Assembly: GCA_023079485.1 (NCBI GenBank)
Contig: CM041089.1
Coordinates: 14,727,660 to 14,791,659, forward strand
DNA: 64,000 bases
Origin: Archilochus colubris
Taxonomy: Eukaryota > Chordata > Aves > Apodiformes > Trochilidae
Reading direction: 5' to 3'
This document shows positions 13,100-26,900 of this stretch, piece by piece. The notes below the pieces were generated by a model, which worked only from the letters and a program-made list of their open reading frames with translations, made no database searches and was not told the DNA's origin. Numbering within the stretch: position 1 is the stretch's first letter; the number at the start of each line of letters is the position of its first letter. Position numbers and translations under genes: made by a program.

Positions 13100-14650
13100 G
13101 GAACTGGGAGGAACTGAGGAACTGGGAGGGGACTGGGAGGGTATCGGGTGGCGAGTGGGTGGAGACTGGGAGGGGACAGGTGTGGAACTGGGAGGGACTG
13201 GGAGGGAATGGGTGGATAGTTGGTGGGGACTGGGTGTAGACTGGGTAGGGACTGGAAAGGGATTGGTTGGGACTGGGTGGGACTGAGTGGGACTGGGAGG
13301 GCGCTGGTCGGGACGGGGGTAGGGACTGGAATGAACTGGAGACGGGGAGGGACTGGGAAAGGACAGGATTAGTATTGGGAGGGGATTGGGAGAGGACTGG
13401 GAGGGGACTGGGAGGGGATTGGGTGGGAACTGGGAGAGGACTGGGAGAGGACTGGTAGGGAACTGGGTGGGGACTGGCTGGGGACTGGAAGGGGACAGGA
13501 AGGGACTGGGAGGGACTGGGAGGGACTGGGTGGGGACTGGGTGGGGACAGAAAGGGAACTTGGAGGAATTGGGAGGGACTGGGATGGGACTGGGGGAACT
13601 GGGAGGGGACTGGTATTGGACTGGGTGGGGACTGGGAGGAAGTGGGAGGAAGTGGGAGGAAGTGGGAGGAAGTGGGAGGAACTGAGGAACTGGGAGAGGA
13701 CGGGGAGGGGACGGGGAGGAGGCTGGGAGGGGGCTGGGAGGGGGCTGGGAGGGGGCTGGGAGGGGGCTGGGAGGGACTGGGAGGGACTGGGTGGGACTGG
13801 GTGGGGACTGGGGGGAGACTGGGAGGAATTGGGAGGTGACTGGGAGGGGACTGGGGTCTTAACTGGGTGGGGACTGGGAGCGGACTGGGAGCAGACTGGG
13901 TGGGGACTGGGTGGGGACTGGGTGGGGACTGGGTCGGGACAGGAATGGAACTGGGAGGGGACGGGGAGGGGACGGGGTGGGGACGGGGCGGGGACAGGGC
14001 GGGGACAGGACGGGGACAGGGTGGGGACAGGGTGGGACTTGGAGGGGACTGGGATGGATTGGGAGGGGACTGGGAGGGGACTGGGAGGGGACTTGGAGGG
14101 AACTGGGAGGGGACTTGGAGGGGACTGGGAGGGGACTGGGAGGGACGGGCTAGAGACTGCAATGAACTGGGAGGAGACGGGGAGGGACTGGGTATGGACG
14201 GGAAGAGGATTGGGAGGGGACTGGGAGTGGACTGACTGGGGACTGACTGGGGACTGGCTGGGGACAGGAAGGGGACTGGGAGGGGACTGGGTGGGTAGTC
14301 GGTGGGAACTGGGTGGGGACTGGGTAGGGACATGGTAGGGAGTGGGAGGGGACTGGGTGGGAACTTGGAGAGGACTGGGAGGGGAGTGGGTGGGGGACTG
14401 GGAGGAACTGGGAGGGAAGTGGGAGGGGACTGGGTGGGGTCTGCATGGGGACTGGGAGGGGACTGGGTGGGGATTGGGAAGAATTGGGATGAAGTGGGAA
14501 AAACTGGGAGGAACTGAGGGACTGGGAGGGGACTGGCAGGGGACGGGGTGGGGACGGGGTGGCGACAGGTATGTAACTGGGAGGGACTGGGAGGGAATGT
14601 GTGGGTAGTGGGTGGGGACTGGGTGGAGACTGGGTAGAGACTGGGAATAA
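13100..14650 (+). repeat. Higher-order block B, copy 1
   Basis: This block aligns with 51,710-53,330 and, for its second half, with 49,020-49,830. Shared rare variants in order are GGGTATCGGGTGGCGAGTGG, a GGACTGGTATTGGACTGG step, a run of GGGGGCTGGGA units, GGACTGGGGTCTTAACTGG, a series of GGGGACGGGG and GGGGACAGGG units, GACGGGCTAGAGACTGCAAT and GACTGACTGGGGACTGACTG. Three copies within 40 kb, two of them only about 2-4 kb apart at the right end, point to repeated block duplication. Confidence 0.8.
13715..13776 (+). repeat. Short run of GGGGGCTGGGA units
   Basis: About six consecutive 11-bp units have lost the A of GGGACT, giving GGGGGCTGGGA. The same run appears at 52,273-52,333 in the paralogous block and a shorter one at 30,303-30,340. 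This is a locally expanded variant. Confidence 0.8.
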
Positions 14651-17600
14651 CTGGGAGGGACTGGGAGGGAATGGGTGGGTAGTGGGTGGGAATGGGTGGG
14701 CAGTGGGTGGGGACTGAGTGGGACTGGGAGGGACTGGGAGGGGAGTGGGAGGGGACTGGGAGGGACTGGGTGGGACTGGGAGGGACTGGGAGGGACTGGG
14801 AGGGTGCTGGTCGGGACGTGGCTAGGGACTGGAATGAACTGGAGACGGGGAGGGACTGGGAAAGGACAGGAATAGGATTGGGAGGGGAGTGGGTGGGGGA
14901 CTGGGAGGAACTGGGAGGGGTCTGTATGGGGACTGGGAGGGGACTTGGTGGGGACAGAAAGGGAACTTTGAGGAATGGGGAGGGACTGGGATGGGACTGG
15001 GGGAAACTGGGAGGGGACTGGGTAGGGACTGGGAGGAATTGAGAGGAAGTGGTAGGAACTGGGAAAAACTGGGAGGAACTGAGGGACTGGGAGGGGACTG
15101 GGAGGGGAAGGGGTGGGGACTAGGTCGGGACTGGGTGGGGACTGGGAGGGGACTGCGTGGGACTGGGTGGGATGGGGAGGGACTGGGTGGGGACTGGGAG
15201 GGGACTGGGAGGGGACTAATAGGGGATGTGGAGGGGACTGGGTGCTGACTGGGAGGGGACTGGGAGGGGTCTGGGTGGGGACTGGGTGGGGACGTGGAGG
15301 GGACTGGGTGCTGACTGGGAGGGGACTGGGAGGGGTCTGGGTGGGGACTGGGTGGGGACAGGAATGGAACTGGGAGGGACTGGGAGGGAATGGGTGGGTA
15401 ATGGGTGGGGACTGGGAAGAGACTGGGTGGGGACTGGGTGGGGGACTAGGAGGAACTGGGAGGAATTGGGAGGGGAGTGGGAGTGGACTAAATGGGGACT
15501 GTGTCGGGACTGGGTGGGGACTGGGTGGATACTGGGTGGGAACTGGGTAGGGACTGGGTAGGGACTGGGAGGGGACTGTGAGGGGACTGTGAGGGGACTT
15601 GGTGGGGACTGGGTGGGGACTGGGAGGGATCTGGGAGTGGACTGGGTGGGGACTGGGTGAGGACAGGAATGGAACTGGGAGGAACTACGAGGGGACTGGC
15701 ATGGGACTGGGTGGGACTGGAAGGGGAGTGGGAGGGGATTGAATGGGACTGGAAGGGGACTGGGTGGGGACAGAAAGTGGACTGGGGGGAACTGGGAGGG
15801 GACTGGGAGCGGACTGGGTAGGACTGGGAGGGGATGGGAGTGGACGAGGTGTGAAGTGGGAGGAACTAGGAGGAACTGGGAGGAAATGAGGAACTGAGCA
15901 ACTGGGAGGGGACTGGGAGGGACTGGCAGGGACTGGGAGGGACTGTTTGCGTAGTGGATGGAGACTTTGTGGAGACTGGGTAGGGACTGGAAAGAAGTGG
16001 GAGGGGACTGGGAGGGGACTGGGAGGGGACTGTGAGGGGACTGGGAGGGGACTGGCCCGGGATGGATGCTGACTGGGAGGGGACTGGGAGGGGACTGGGT
16101 GGGGACAGGAATGTAACTGGGAAGGACTGGGTGGGACTGGGTGGTACGGGGAGGGACTGGGTGGCGAATGGGAGGGGACTGGGAGTGACTGGGTGGGGAC
16201 TGGGAGGAAGTGGGAGGAAGTGGGAGGAAGTGAGGAACTGGGAGGGGACTGGGAGGGGACAGGGAGATGACAGGGTGGGGACTGGGAGTGGACTGGGAGG
16301 GGACTGGGCGGGGACTGGGATAGGACTGGGTGGGGACTGGGTGGGGACAGCGTGGGGACAGCGTGGGGACAGGAAGGGAACTGGGTGGGTTTCGAGGGAC
16401 TTGGTGGGTAGTGGGTGGGGACTGGGTGGATACTGGGCCGGGACTGGGAGGAAGTGGGAGGTGACTGGGAGGGCCTTGGTGGGGACTGGGAGGGGACTGG
16501 GAAGAAGTGGGGGAAACTGGGAAGAACTGAGGAACTGGGAGTGGACTGGAAGGGGACTGGGTGGGCAGTGGGTGGGGACAGGATTGGAACTGGGAGGGAC
16601 TGGGAGGGACTGGGTGGGTAGTGGGTGGAGACTGGATGGGTAGTGAGTGGGGACTTGATAGGGACTGGATGGGGACTGGGAGGGGACTGGGATGGGACTG
16701 GGAGGAATTGGGAGGAACTGGGAGCAATTGAGGAACTGAGAGTGTACTGGGAGGAGTTGGGAGGGGACGGGGTGGGGACTGGGTGGGGACTGGGTGGGGA
16801 CTGGGTGGGGACTGGGAGGGCCTCTGTTGAGACTGGGAGGGGACTGGGTGGGGACTGGGAGGGGACTGGGAGGAAGTGGGGGTACCTGGGAGGAACTGAG
16901 GAAGTTGGAGGGGACTGGGTGGGGACTGGGTGGAGACAGGAATGGAACTGGGAGGGACTGGAAGGGAATGAGTGGGTAGTGGGAGGGGACGGGGTGGAGA
17001 CTGGGTGGGGACAGGGTGGGGACTTGGTAGAGACTGGGAGGAGCTGGGAGGGACTGGGAGGGAATGGGAGGGAATGGGTGGATAGTAGGAAGGGAGTAGG
17101 TGGAGACTGGGTGCGGACTTGGTGCGGACTGGGTTGGGACTGGATGGGGACTGGGAGAGGAGTGGGGTGGGACTGGGAGGGGACTGGGTGGGGGACTAGG
17201 AGGAATTGGGATGAATTGGGAGGGGACTGGGAGAGGCCTGGGATGAACTGAGGAATTGAGGAACTGGGAGGGGACTGGGTGGGGACTGGGTGGGGACTGG
17301 GTGGGGACGGGGTGGGGCTGGGAGGGGACTGGGAGGGGACCGGGTGGGACTTGGAGGGGACTGTGTGGGACTGGGAGGGGACTTGAAGGGAACTGGGAGG
17401 GAAGTGGGAGGGCACTGGTTGGGACGGTCTGGGGACTGGGAGAAACTGGGAGGAGACGGGGAGGGACTGGGAAAGGACGGGAAGAGGATTGGGAGGGGAC
17501 TGGGAGGGGACTGGGTGGGGACAGGATTGGAACTTGGAGGATCTTGGAGGAACTGGGAGAGAATGGGTGGGTAGTGGGTGGGGACTGGGTGGAGACTGGG

Positions 17601-20600
17601 TAGGGAGTCGATGGAAAAGGGAGGGGACTGATCAGGGACGGGGTGGGACTGGGTGGGACTGGTTGGGACTGGGAGGGGACTGGTTGGGACTGGGAGGGGA
17701 CTGGGTGGGGACTGGGAGCAGACTGGGTGGGACTGGGTGGCGCTGGGAGGGTTTGGGAGGGGCTGGGAGGGAAGAGGGTAGGACTTGGAGGATACTGGGT
17801 GCGACTGGGAGGGGACTGGGTGGGGAGTGGTAGCAAACTGGGAGTGGACTGGGAGGAACTTGGAGGGGACTAAGAGGGAACTCGCAGAGCACTGGATGCT
17901 GACTGGGAGGGGACTGGGAGGGGACTTGGAGGAAGTGGGAGGAAGTGGGAGGAAGGTGGAGGAACTGAGGAACTTGTACGGGATCGGGAGGGGACTGGGA
18001 GGGGACTGGGTGGGGACTGGGTGGGGACAGGAAGGGAACTGGGAGGGTCTGGGAGGGACTGGGTGGGTAGTGGGTGGGTAGTGGGTGGGGACTGGGTGGG
18101 GACTGGGTGGGGACTGGGTGGGGACTGGGAGGAATTGGGAGGAGACTGGGAGGGGACTGGGTGGGGACTGGGTGGGGACTGGGTGGGGACTGGGAGCGGA
18201 CTGGGAGCGGACTGGGAGCAGACTGGGTGGGACTGAGTGGGGCTGAGTAGGGCTGGGAGGGGCTGGGAGTGGAGTGGGTAGGACTAGGAGGATACTGGGT
18301 GGGACTGGGAGGGGACTGGGTGGGGACTGGGTGGGGACTGGGAGCAGACTTGTACGAACTGGGAGGGGACTAAGAGGGGACTGGGAGGAACTGGGTGGTA
18401 CTGGGTGGGAGTGGGTGCGGACTGGGAGGGGACTGGGAGGGGACTGGGAGGGGACTGGGTTGGGAGTGGGAAGGGACTGGGAGGAGACTGGATGGGACTG
18501 GGGGGGACTGGGTTGGGACTGGGTGGGACTGGGTGGGACGGTGAGGGACTGGGTGGGGACTGGGTGGGGACTGGGCAGGGAGTGGGAGGAACTGGGAGGG
18601 GACTGGGAGGGGACTGGGAGGACGTGGGGGGAACTGGGAGGAACTGAGGAACTGGGAGGTGACTGGGAGGGTATCGGGTGGCGAGTGGGTGGAGACTGGG
18701 AGGGGACAGGGATGGAACTGGGAGAGACTGGGAGGGAATGGGTGGGTAGTGGGTGGGGACTGGGTGTAGACTGGATAGGGACTGGAAAGGGATTGGTTGG
18801 GACTGGGTGGGACTGAGTGGGACTGGGAGGGCGCTGGTCGGGACGGGGCTAGGGACTGGAATGAACTGGAGACGGGGAGGGACTGGGAAAGGACAGGATT
18901 AGTATTGGGAGGGGATTGGGAGAGGACTGGGAGGGGATTGGGTGGGAACTGGGAGAGGACTGGGAGGGGACTGGGAAGGGACTGGGTGGGGACTGGCTGG
19001 GGACAGGAAGGGGACTGGGAGGGACTGGATGGGTAGTGGGTGGGTAGTGGGTGGGGACTTTATAGGGACTGGATGGGGACTGGGAGGGGACTGGGAGGGG
19101 ACTGGGGGGAATTGGGAGGAACTGGGAGCAATTGAGGAACTGAGAGGGTACTGGGAGGAGTTGGGAGGGGACTGGGTGGGGACTAGGAGGGGACTGGGAG
19201 GGCCTTGGTTGAGACTGGGAGGGGACTGGGAGGGGACTGGGAGGAAGTGGGGGTACCTGGGAGGAACTGAGGAACTGAGGAACTTGGAGGGGACTGGGTG
19301 GGGACTGGGTGGAGACTGGGTGGAGACAGGAATGGAACTGGGAGGGACTGGAAGGGAATGAGTGGGTAGTGGGTGGGGACGGGTTGGAGAGTAGGTGGGG
19401 ACTGGGTGGGGACTGGGTAGAGACTGGGAGGAGCTGGGAGCGACTGGGAGGGAATTGGTGTGTAGTAGGTAGGGACTGGGTGGAGACTGGGTGCGGACTC
19501 AGTGCGGACTGGGTTGGGACTGGATGGGGACTGGGAGAGGAGTGGGATGGGACTGTGAGGGGACTGGGTGGGGGACTAGGAGGAACTGGGAGGAATTGGG
19601 AGGGCACTGGGAGGGGAGTGGGAGAGGCCTGGGATGAACTGAGGAACTGAAGAACTGGGAGGGGACTGGGTGGGGACTGGGTGGGGACTGGGTGGGGACT
19701 GGGTGGGGCTGGGAGGGGACCGGGTGGGACTTGGAGGGGACTGGGTGGGACTGGGTGGGGACAGGAAGGGAACTGGGAGGGCACTGGTCGGGACGTCTGG
19801 GGACTGGGAGAAACTGGGAGGAGACAGGGAGGGACTGGGAAAGGACGGGAAGAGGATTGGGAGGGGACTGGGAGGGGACTGGGTGGGGACAGGAGTGGGG
19901 ACTGGGTGGGGACTGTGTGGGGCTGGGAGGGGACCGGGTGGGACTTGGAGGGGACTGGGTGGGACTGGGAGGGGACAGGAAGGGAACTGGGAGGGGACTG
20001 GTTGGGCACTGGTTGGGATGGTCTGGGTACTGGGAGAAACTGGGAGGAGACAGGGAGGGACTGGGAAAGGACGGGAAGAGGATTGGGAGGGGACTGGGAG
20101 GGGACTGGGTGGGGACAGGAGTGGAACTTGGAGAATCTTGGAGGGACTGGGAGAGAATGGGTGGGTAGTGGGTGGGGACTGGGTGGAGACTGGGTAGGGA
20201 GTCGGTGGAAATGGGCGGGGACTGGGAGGGGACGGTGTGGAACTGGGTGGGACTGGGAGGGGACTGGTTGGGACTGGGAGGGGACTGGGTGGGTACTGGG
20301 AGCAGACTGGGTGGGACTGGATGAGGCTGGGTGGGGCTGGGAGGGGCTGGGTGGGGCTGGGATGGAAGAGGGTAGGACTTGGAGGATACTGGGTGGGACT
20401 GGGAGGGGACTGGGAGGGGACTGGTAGCAGACTGAGAGTGGACTGGGAGGAACTTGGAGGGGACTAAGAGGGAACTGGCAGGGCACTGGATGCTGACTGG
20501 GAGGGGACTGGGAGGGGACTGGGAGGAAGTGGGAGGAAGTGGGAGGAAGTGGGAGGAAGTGGGAGGAAGTGGGAGGAACTGAGGAACTGGTACGGGACTG

Positions 20601-21229
20601 GGAGGGGACTGGGAGGTGACGGGGTGGGGACTGGGTGGGGACAGGAAGGGAACTGGGAGGGTCTGGGTGGGTAGTGGGTGGGTAGTGGGTGGGGACTGGG
20701 AGCAACTGGGAGGGGACAGGGTGGGGAATGGGAGGGGACTTTGAGGGACTGGGAGGGGACTGGGAGGGGGGGACTCGGAGGGGACTGGGAGGGGACTCGG
20801 AGGAAATGGGAGGAACTGGGAGTAATTGAGGAACTGGGATTGGACTGGGTGGGGACTGGGTGAAGACTGGGTGGAAACTGGGTGGGGACTTTGTGGGGAC
20901 TGGGTGGGGACTGGGTGGGGACTGGATGGGGCATGGGAGGAACTGGGAGGGGACTGGGAGGGGACTGGGAGGACGTGGGGGTAACTGGGAGGAACTGAGG
21001 AACTGGGAGGGGACTGGGAGGGTACTGGGTGGGGAGCGGGTTGGGATTAGGAGGGGACAGGTATGGAACTGGGAGGGACTGGGAGGGAATGGGTGGGTAG
21101 TGGGAGAAGACTGGGTGGGGACTGGAAAGGGAGTGGGTGGGGACTGGGTGGGACTGAGTGGGACTGGGAGGGGAGTGGTTGGGGACTGGGAGGGGACTGG
21201 GAGGGACTGGGTGGGACTGGGAGGGACTG

Positions 21230-22895
21230 GGAGGGCGCTGGTCGGGACGGGACTAGGGACTGGAATGAACTGGAGACGGGGAGGGACTGGGAAAGGACAG
21301 GAATAGGATTGGGAGGGGAGTGGGAGAGGACTGGGAGGGGACTGAGTGGGGACTGTCTGGGGACAGGAAGGGGACTGGGAGGGACTGGGAGGGGAGTGGG
21401 TGGGGACTGGGTAGGGACACGGTAGGGACTGTGAGGGGACTGGGAGGGCCTTGGTGGGGACTGGAAGGCTACTGGGTGCGGACTGGGTGGGGACCTGGAG
21501 AGGACTGGGAGGGGAGTGGGTGGGGGACTGGGAGGAACTGGGAGGGGTCTGTATGGGGACTGGGAGGGGACTTGGTGGGGGCAGAAAGGGAACTTGGAGG
21601 AATTGGGAGGGACTGGGATGGGACTGGGGGAAACTGGGAGGGGACTGGGAGGGAACTGGGTAGGGACTGGGAGGAATTGAGAGGAAGTGGTAGGAACTGG
21701 GAAAAACTGGGAGGAACTGAGGGACTGGGAGGGGACTGGGAGGGGACAGGGTGGGGACTGGGTGGGGACAGGAGTGTAACTGGGATGGACTGGGAGGGAA
21801 TGTGTGGGTAGTGGGTGGGGACTGGGTAGAGACTGGGAATAAGTGGGAGGGACTGGGAGGGAATGGGTGGGTAGTGGGTGGGGACTGGGGGGAGACTGGG
21901 TGCGGACTGGGTGGGGACTGGGTGGGGACTGGGAGGGGACTGGGAGGGGACTGGGAGGGGGATTGGGAGGGGGACTGGGAGGAACTGGGAGGAATTGGGA
22001 CGGGACTGGGAGGGGAGTGGGAGAGGCCTGGGATGAACTGAGGAAGTGAGGAACTGGGAGGGGACTGGGTGGGGACTGGGAGGGGACTGGGTTGGGACTG
22101 GGTGGGGACAGGGAGGGGACTTGGAGGGGACTGGGTGGGACTGGAAGGGGACTTGAAGGGAACTGGGAGGGGACTGGGAGGGGACTGGGAGGCTACTGGG
22201 AGGGGAGTGGTTGGGACGGGCCGGGAACTGGGAGAAACTGGGAGGAGACAGGGAGGGACTGGGAAAGGATGGGAAGAGGATTGGGAGGGGACTGGGAGGG
22301 GACTGGGTAGGGACTGGGTGGGGACTTGGTGGGGACTTGGTGGGGACAGGAATGGAACTTGGAGGATCTTGGAGGAACTGGGTGAGAATGGGTGGGTAGT
22401 GGGTGGGGACTGGGTGGAGACTGGGTAGGGAGTGGGAGGAAATTGGAGGGGAGTGGGAGGGGACTGGGAGGGGACAGGGTTGGACTGGGAGGGGACTGGA
22501 AGGGGACTGGAACGGGACTGGTTGGGACTGGGAGGGGACTGGGAGCGGACTGGGAGCAGACTGGGTGGGACTGGGTGGGACTGGGTGGGACTGGGTGGGA
22601 GTGAGTGGGGCTGAGTTGGGCTGGGAGGGGCTGGGTGTGGAGTGGGTAGGACTTGGAGGATACTGGGTGGGCACTGGGTGGGGACTGGGTGGGGACTGGG
22701 TGGGGACTGGGAGCAGACTTGTAGGAAATGGGAGGGGACTAAGAGGGGACTTGGAGGGGATGGGAGGGGATGGGAGGGGACTGGGTGGGACTGGGTGGGG
22801 ACTGGGTGGGGACTGGGTGGGGACTGGGCAGGGAGTGGGACGAAGTATGAGGAAGTGGGAGGAACTGAGGAACTCGGAGGGGACTGGGAGGGGAC
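21230..22895 (+). repeat. Higher-order block C, copy 2
   Basis: The block matches 43,250-44,900 at an offset of about 22,019 falling to 22,004 bp, with very few differences. Shared rare steps include a pair of GGGGGATTGGG and GGGGGACTGGG units, GGACGGGCCGGGNACTGG, GGACTGGAACGGGACTGG and GGGTGGGCACTGGG. The match stops abruptly near 22,895. To the right of that point the sequence follows a different paralogue (41.73 kb onward). Confidence 0.8.
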
Positions 22896-23940
22896 TGGGA
22901 GGGCCTTGTTTGAGACTGGGAGGGGACTGGGAGGGGACTGGGAGGAAGTGGGGGTACCTGGGAGGAACTGAGGAACTGAGGAACTTGGAGGGGACTGGGT
23001 GGGGACTGGGTGGGGACTGGGTGGAGACAGGAATGGAACGGGGAGGGACTGGAAGGGAATGAGTGGGTAGTGGGTGGGGACGGGGTGGAGAGTGGGTGGG
23101 GACTTGGTTGGGACTGGGTAGAGACTGGGAGGAGCTGGGAGGGACTGGGAGGGAATTGGTGTGTAGTAGGCAGGGACTGGGTGGAGACTGGGTGCGGACT
23201 CAGTGCGGACTGGGTTGGGACTGGATGGGGACTGGGAGAGGAGTGGGATGGGACTGGGAGGGGACTGGGTGGGGTACTAGGAGGAACTGGGAGGAATTGG
23301 GAGGGGAATGGGAGGGGAGTGGGAGAGGCCTGGGATGAACTGAGGAACTGAAGAACTGGGAGGGGACTGGGTGGGACTTGGAGGGGACTGGGTGGGGCTG
23401 GGAGGGGACAGGAAGGGAACTGGGAGGGGACTGGGAGGGCACTGGTCGGGACGGTCTGGGGACTGGGAGAAACTGGGAGGAGACAGGGAGGGACTGGGAA
23501 AGGACGGGAAGAGGATTGGGAGGGGACTGGGAGGGGACTGGGTGGGGACAGGATTGGAACTTGGAGAATCTTGGAGGAACTGGGAGAGAATGGGTGGGTA
23601 GTGGGTGGGTACTGGGTGGAGACTGGGTAGGGAGTCGGTGGAAATGGGCGGGGACTGGGAGGGGACGGTGTGGAACTGGGTGGGACTGGGAGGGGACTGG
23701 TTGGGACTGGGAGGGGACTGAGTGGTGACTGGGAGCAGACTGGGTGGGACTGGTTGAGGCTGGGTGGGGCTGGGTGGGGCTGGGAGGGGCTGGGAGGGAA
23801 GAGGGTAGGACTTGGAGGATACTGGGTGGGACTGGGAGGGGACTGGGTGGGGACTGGTAGCAGACTGAGAGTGGACTGGGAGGAACTTGGAGGGGACTAA
23901 GAGGGAACTGGCAGGGCACTGGATGCTGACTGGGAGGGGA
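22896..23940 (+). repeat. Higher-order block D, copy 1
   Basis: The block matches 41,730-42,790 at an offset of 18,840 bp. Both contain the variant GGGCCTTGTTTGAGACTGG, found nowhere else in the window (other copies read GGCCTTGGTTGAG), then GGAAGTGGGGGTACCTGG, GACAGGAATGGAACGGGG, GGTGTGTAGTAGGCAGGG and GGACGGTGTGGAACTGGG. Related but more diverged copies lie at about 4.95-5.84 and 19.20-20.51 kb. Confidence 0.8.
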
Positions 23941-26900
23941 CTGGGAGGAAGAGGGAGGAAGTGGGAGGAAGTGGGAGGAACTGAGGAATTGGTACGGGAC
24001 TGGGAGGGGACTGGGTGGGGACTGGGTGGGGACAGGAAGGGAACTGGGAGGGACTTGGAGTGACTGGGTGGGTAGTGGGAGAAGACTGGGTAGGGACTGG
24101 AAAGGGACTGGGTGGGGACTGGGTGGGACTGAGTGGGACTGAGTGGGACTGAGTGGGACTGGGAGGGACTGGGAGGGGAGTGGGAGGGGAGTGGGAGGAA
24201 AGTGGAAGGGGAGTGGAAGGGGAGTGGAAGGGGACTGGGAGGGACTGGGAGGGACTGGGAGGGGCTGGGTGGGACTGGGAGGGACTGGGAAGGACTGGGA
24301 GGGACGGGGCTAGGGACTGGAATGAACTGGAGACGGGGAGGGACTGGGAAAGGACAGGAATAGGATTGGGAGGGGAGTTGGAGAGGACTGGGTGGGAAGT
24401 GGGAGGAGCTGGGAGGAACTGGGAGGAACTGGGAGGAACTGAGGAACTGAGGAACTAGGAGGGGAATGGGAGGGGACTGGGTGCGTACTGGGTGGGGACT
24501 GGGTTGAGAAAGGAAGGGAACTGGGAGGAACTGGGAGGGACTAGGAGGGACTGGCAGGGACTGGGAGGGACTGGGTGCGTAGTGGGTGGAGACTGGGTAG
24601 GGACTGGGAACAAGTGGGAGGGGACTGGGAGGGGACTGTGTGGGGACTGGGAGGAACTGGGAGGGGACTGGATGCTGACTTGGAGGGGACTGGGAGGGGA
24701 CTGGGAGGAACTGGGTAGGGACTGGGTGGGGACTTGGTGGGGACTGGGTCGGGACTGGTTGGGACTGGGTTGGACGGGGAGGGACTGGGTGGGGACTGGG
24801 TGGGGGCTGGGAGGGGACTGGGTTAGGAGTGTTTGGGGACTGGGAGGGGAGTGGATGGGGACAGGAATGGAACTGGGAGGAAGTGGGAGGGAATGGGTTT
24901 GGACTGGATGGGGACTGGGAGAGGACTGGGAGGGGACTGGGAGGGGAATGGGTGGGGACTGGGTGGGGACTGGGTGGGGACTGGGAGGGGACTGGGTTGG
25001 GAATTTCTGGGGACTTGTTGGGGACAGGAAGGGAACTGGAGGGGACTGGGAGGGACTGGGAGGGACTGGGTGGGTAGTAGGTAGGGACTGGGAGGAGACT
25101 GGGTGGGGACTGGATGGGGACTGGGAGGGGACTGGGTGGGGAATGGGAGCGGACTGGGAGGGGACTGGGAGGGGACTTGTAGGGAACTGGGAGGTGACTG
25201 GGAGGGTACTGGTTGGGAGGGGCTGGGGACTGGGATGAACTGGGAGGAGACGGGGAGTGACTGGGAGGGGACGGGAAGAGGATTGGGAGGGGACTGGGAG
25301 GGGATTGGAGGAACTGGGATGAACTGGGATGAACTGGGAAGAACTGAGCGGAATTGGGCGAAACTGGGAGGAACCGGGAGGAACTGGGAGGAACTGATGA
25401 ACTGGGAGGGGTGTGTGACGGGAGTGGGACGGGACTGGGTGCGACCTGGGAGGGGAATGGGTGGGGAGTGGGAGGGGAATGGTTGGGGACTGGGTGGGGA
25501 AAGGAATGGAACTGGGAGGGACTGGGAGGGAATGGGTGGATAATGGGTGGGGACTGGGTGGGGACTTGGTGGGACTGGGTGAGGAGTGGGAGGGGACTGC
25601 GTGGGGACTGGGTGGGGACTGGGAGGGGACTGGGTAGGAAGTGGGAGTGGACTGGGAGGGGACTGGGAGGGGACATGAAGGGAAGTGGTAGGGGACTGGG
25701 AGGGTACTGGTCGGGACAGGCTGGGGACTGGGATGAACTGGGAGGAGACGGAGAGGGACTGGGAAAGGTCGGGAAGAGGACTGCGAGGGGACTGGGAGGA
25801 AGTGGGAAGAACTAGGAGGAACTGGGAGGAACTGGGAAGGGATCGGGAGCTGACTGTGATTGGACTGGGACGGGAGTGGGACGGGACTGGGTGGGGACTG
25901 GGATTGGAATGGGTGGGGACTTGGTGGGGATTGGGTGGGGACAGGAAGGAAACTGGGAGGAACTGGGAGAGACTGGGTGGGTAGTTGGTGGGGACTGGTT
26001 GGGGACTGGTTAGGAACTTGGAGGGGACTGGAAGGGGACTGAGGGGAACTGGGAGGGGACTGGGAGGGGACTGGGTGGGGACTGGGAGGGTACTGGGTGG
26101 GGACTGGGTGGGGACTGGGAGGGGACTGGGTGCGGACAGGGAGGGGACTGGGTGGGGACCGGGTCGGGACTGGGTGGGACTGGGTTGTACGGGGAGGGAC
26201 TGGGTGGGGATTAGGAGGGAACTGGGAGAGACTGGGTGGGGACAGGAATGTAACTGGGAGGGACTGGGTGGGACTGGGTTGGGACTGGGAGGAAGTGGGA
26301 GGAAGTGGGAGGAACTGAGGAACTGGGAGGGGACTGGGAGGGGACTGGGAGATGACAGGGTGGGGACTGGGAGTGGACTGGAAAGGGACTGGCGGGGACT
26401 CGGATAGGACTGGGCGGGGTCTGGGAGGGGACTGGATGGGGACTGGGTAGGGACAGCGTGGGGACAGGAAGGGAACTGGGTGGGACTGGGAGGGACTTGG
26501 TGGGTAGTGGGTGGGGACTGCGTGGGGACTGGGTGGGGACTGGGTGGGACTGGGGCTGGGAGCAGACTTGTAGGAAATGGGAGGGGACTAAGAGGGGACT
26601 GGGAGGGGATGAGAGGGGACTGGGTGGGACTGGGTTGGACTGGGTGGGGACTGGGTGGGGACTGGGTGGGGACTAGGTGGGGACTGGTTGAGGAGTGGGA
26701 GGGGAGTGGGAAGGGACTGGGAGGGGACTGGGGGGGACTGGGTCGGGACTGGGTGGGATGGGGAGGGACTGGGTGGGGACTGGGTGGGGACTTGGCAGGG
26801 AGTGGGACGAAGTGCGAGGAATTCGGAGGAACTGAGGAACTGGGAGGGAACTGGGAGGGTAATGGGAGGGGAGTTGGTGGGGACTGGGTGGGGACAGGAA

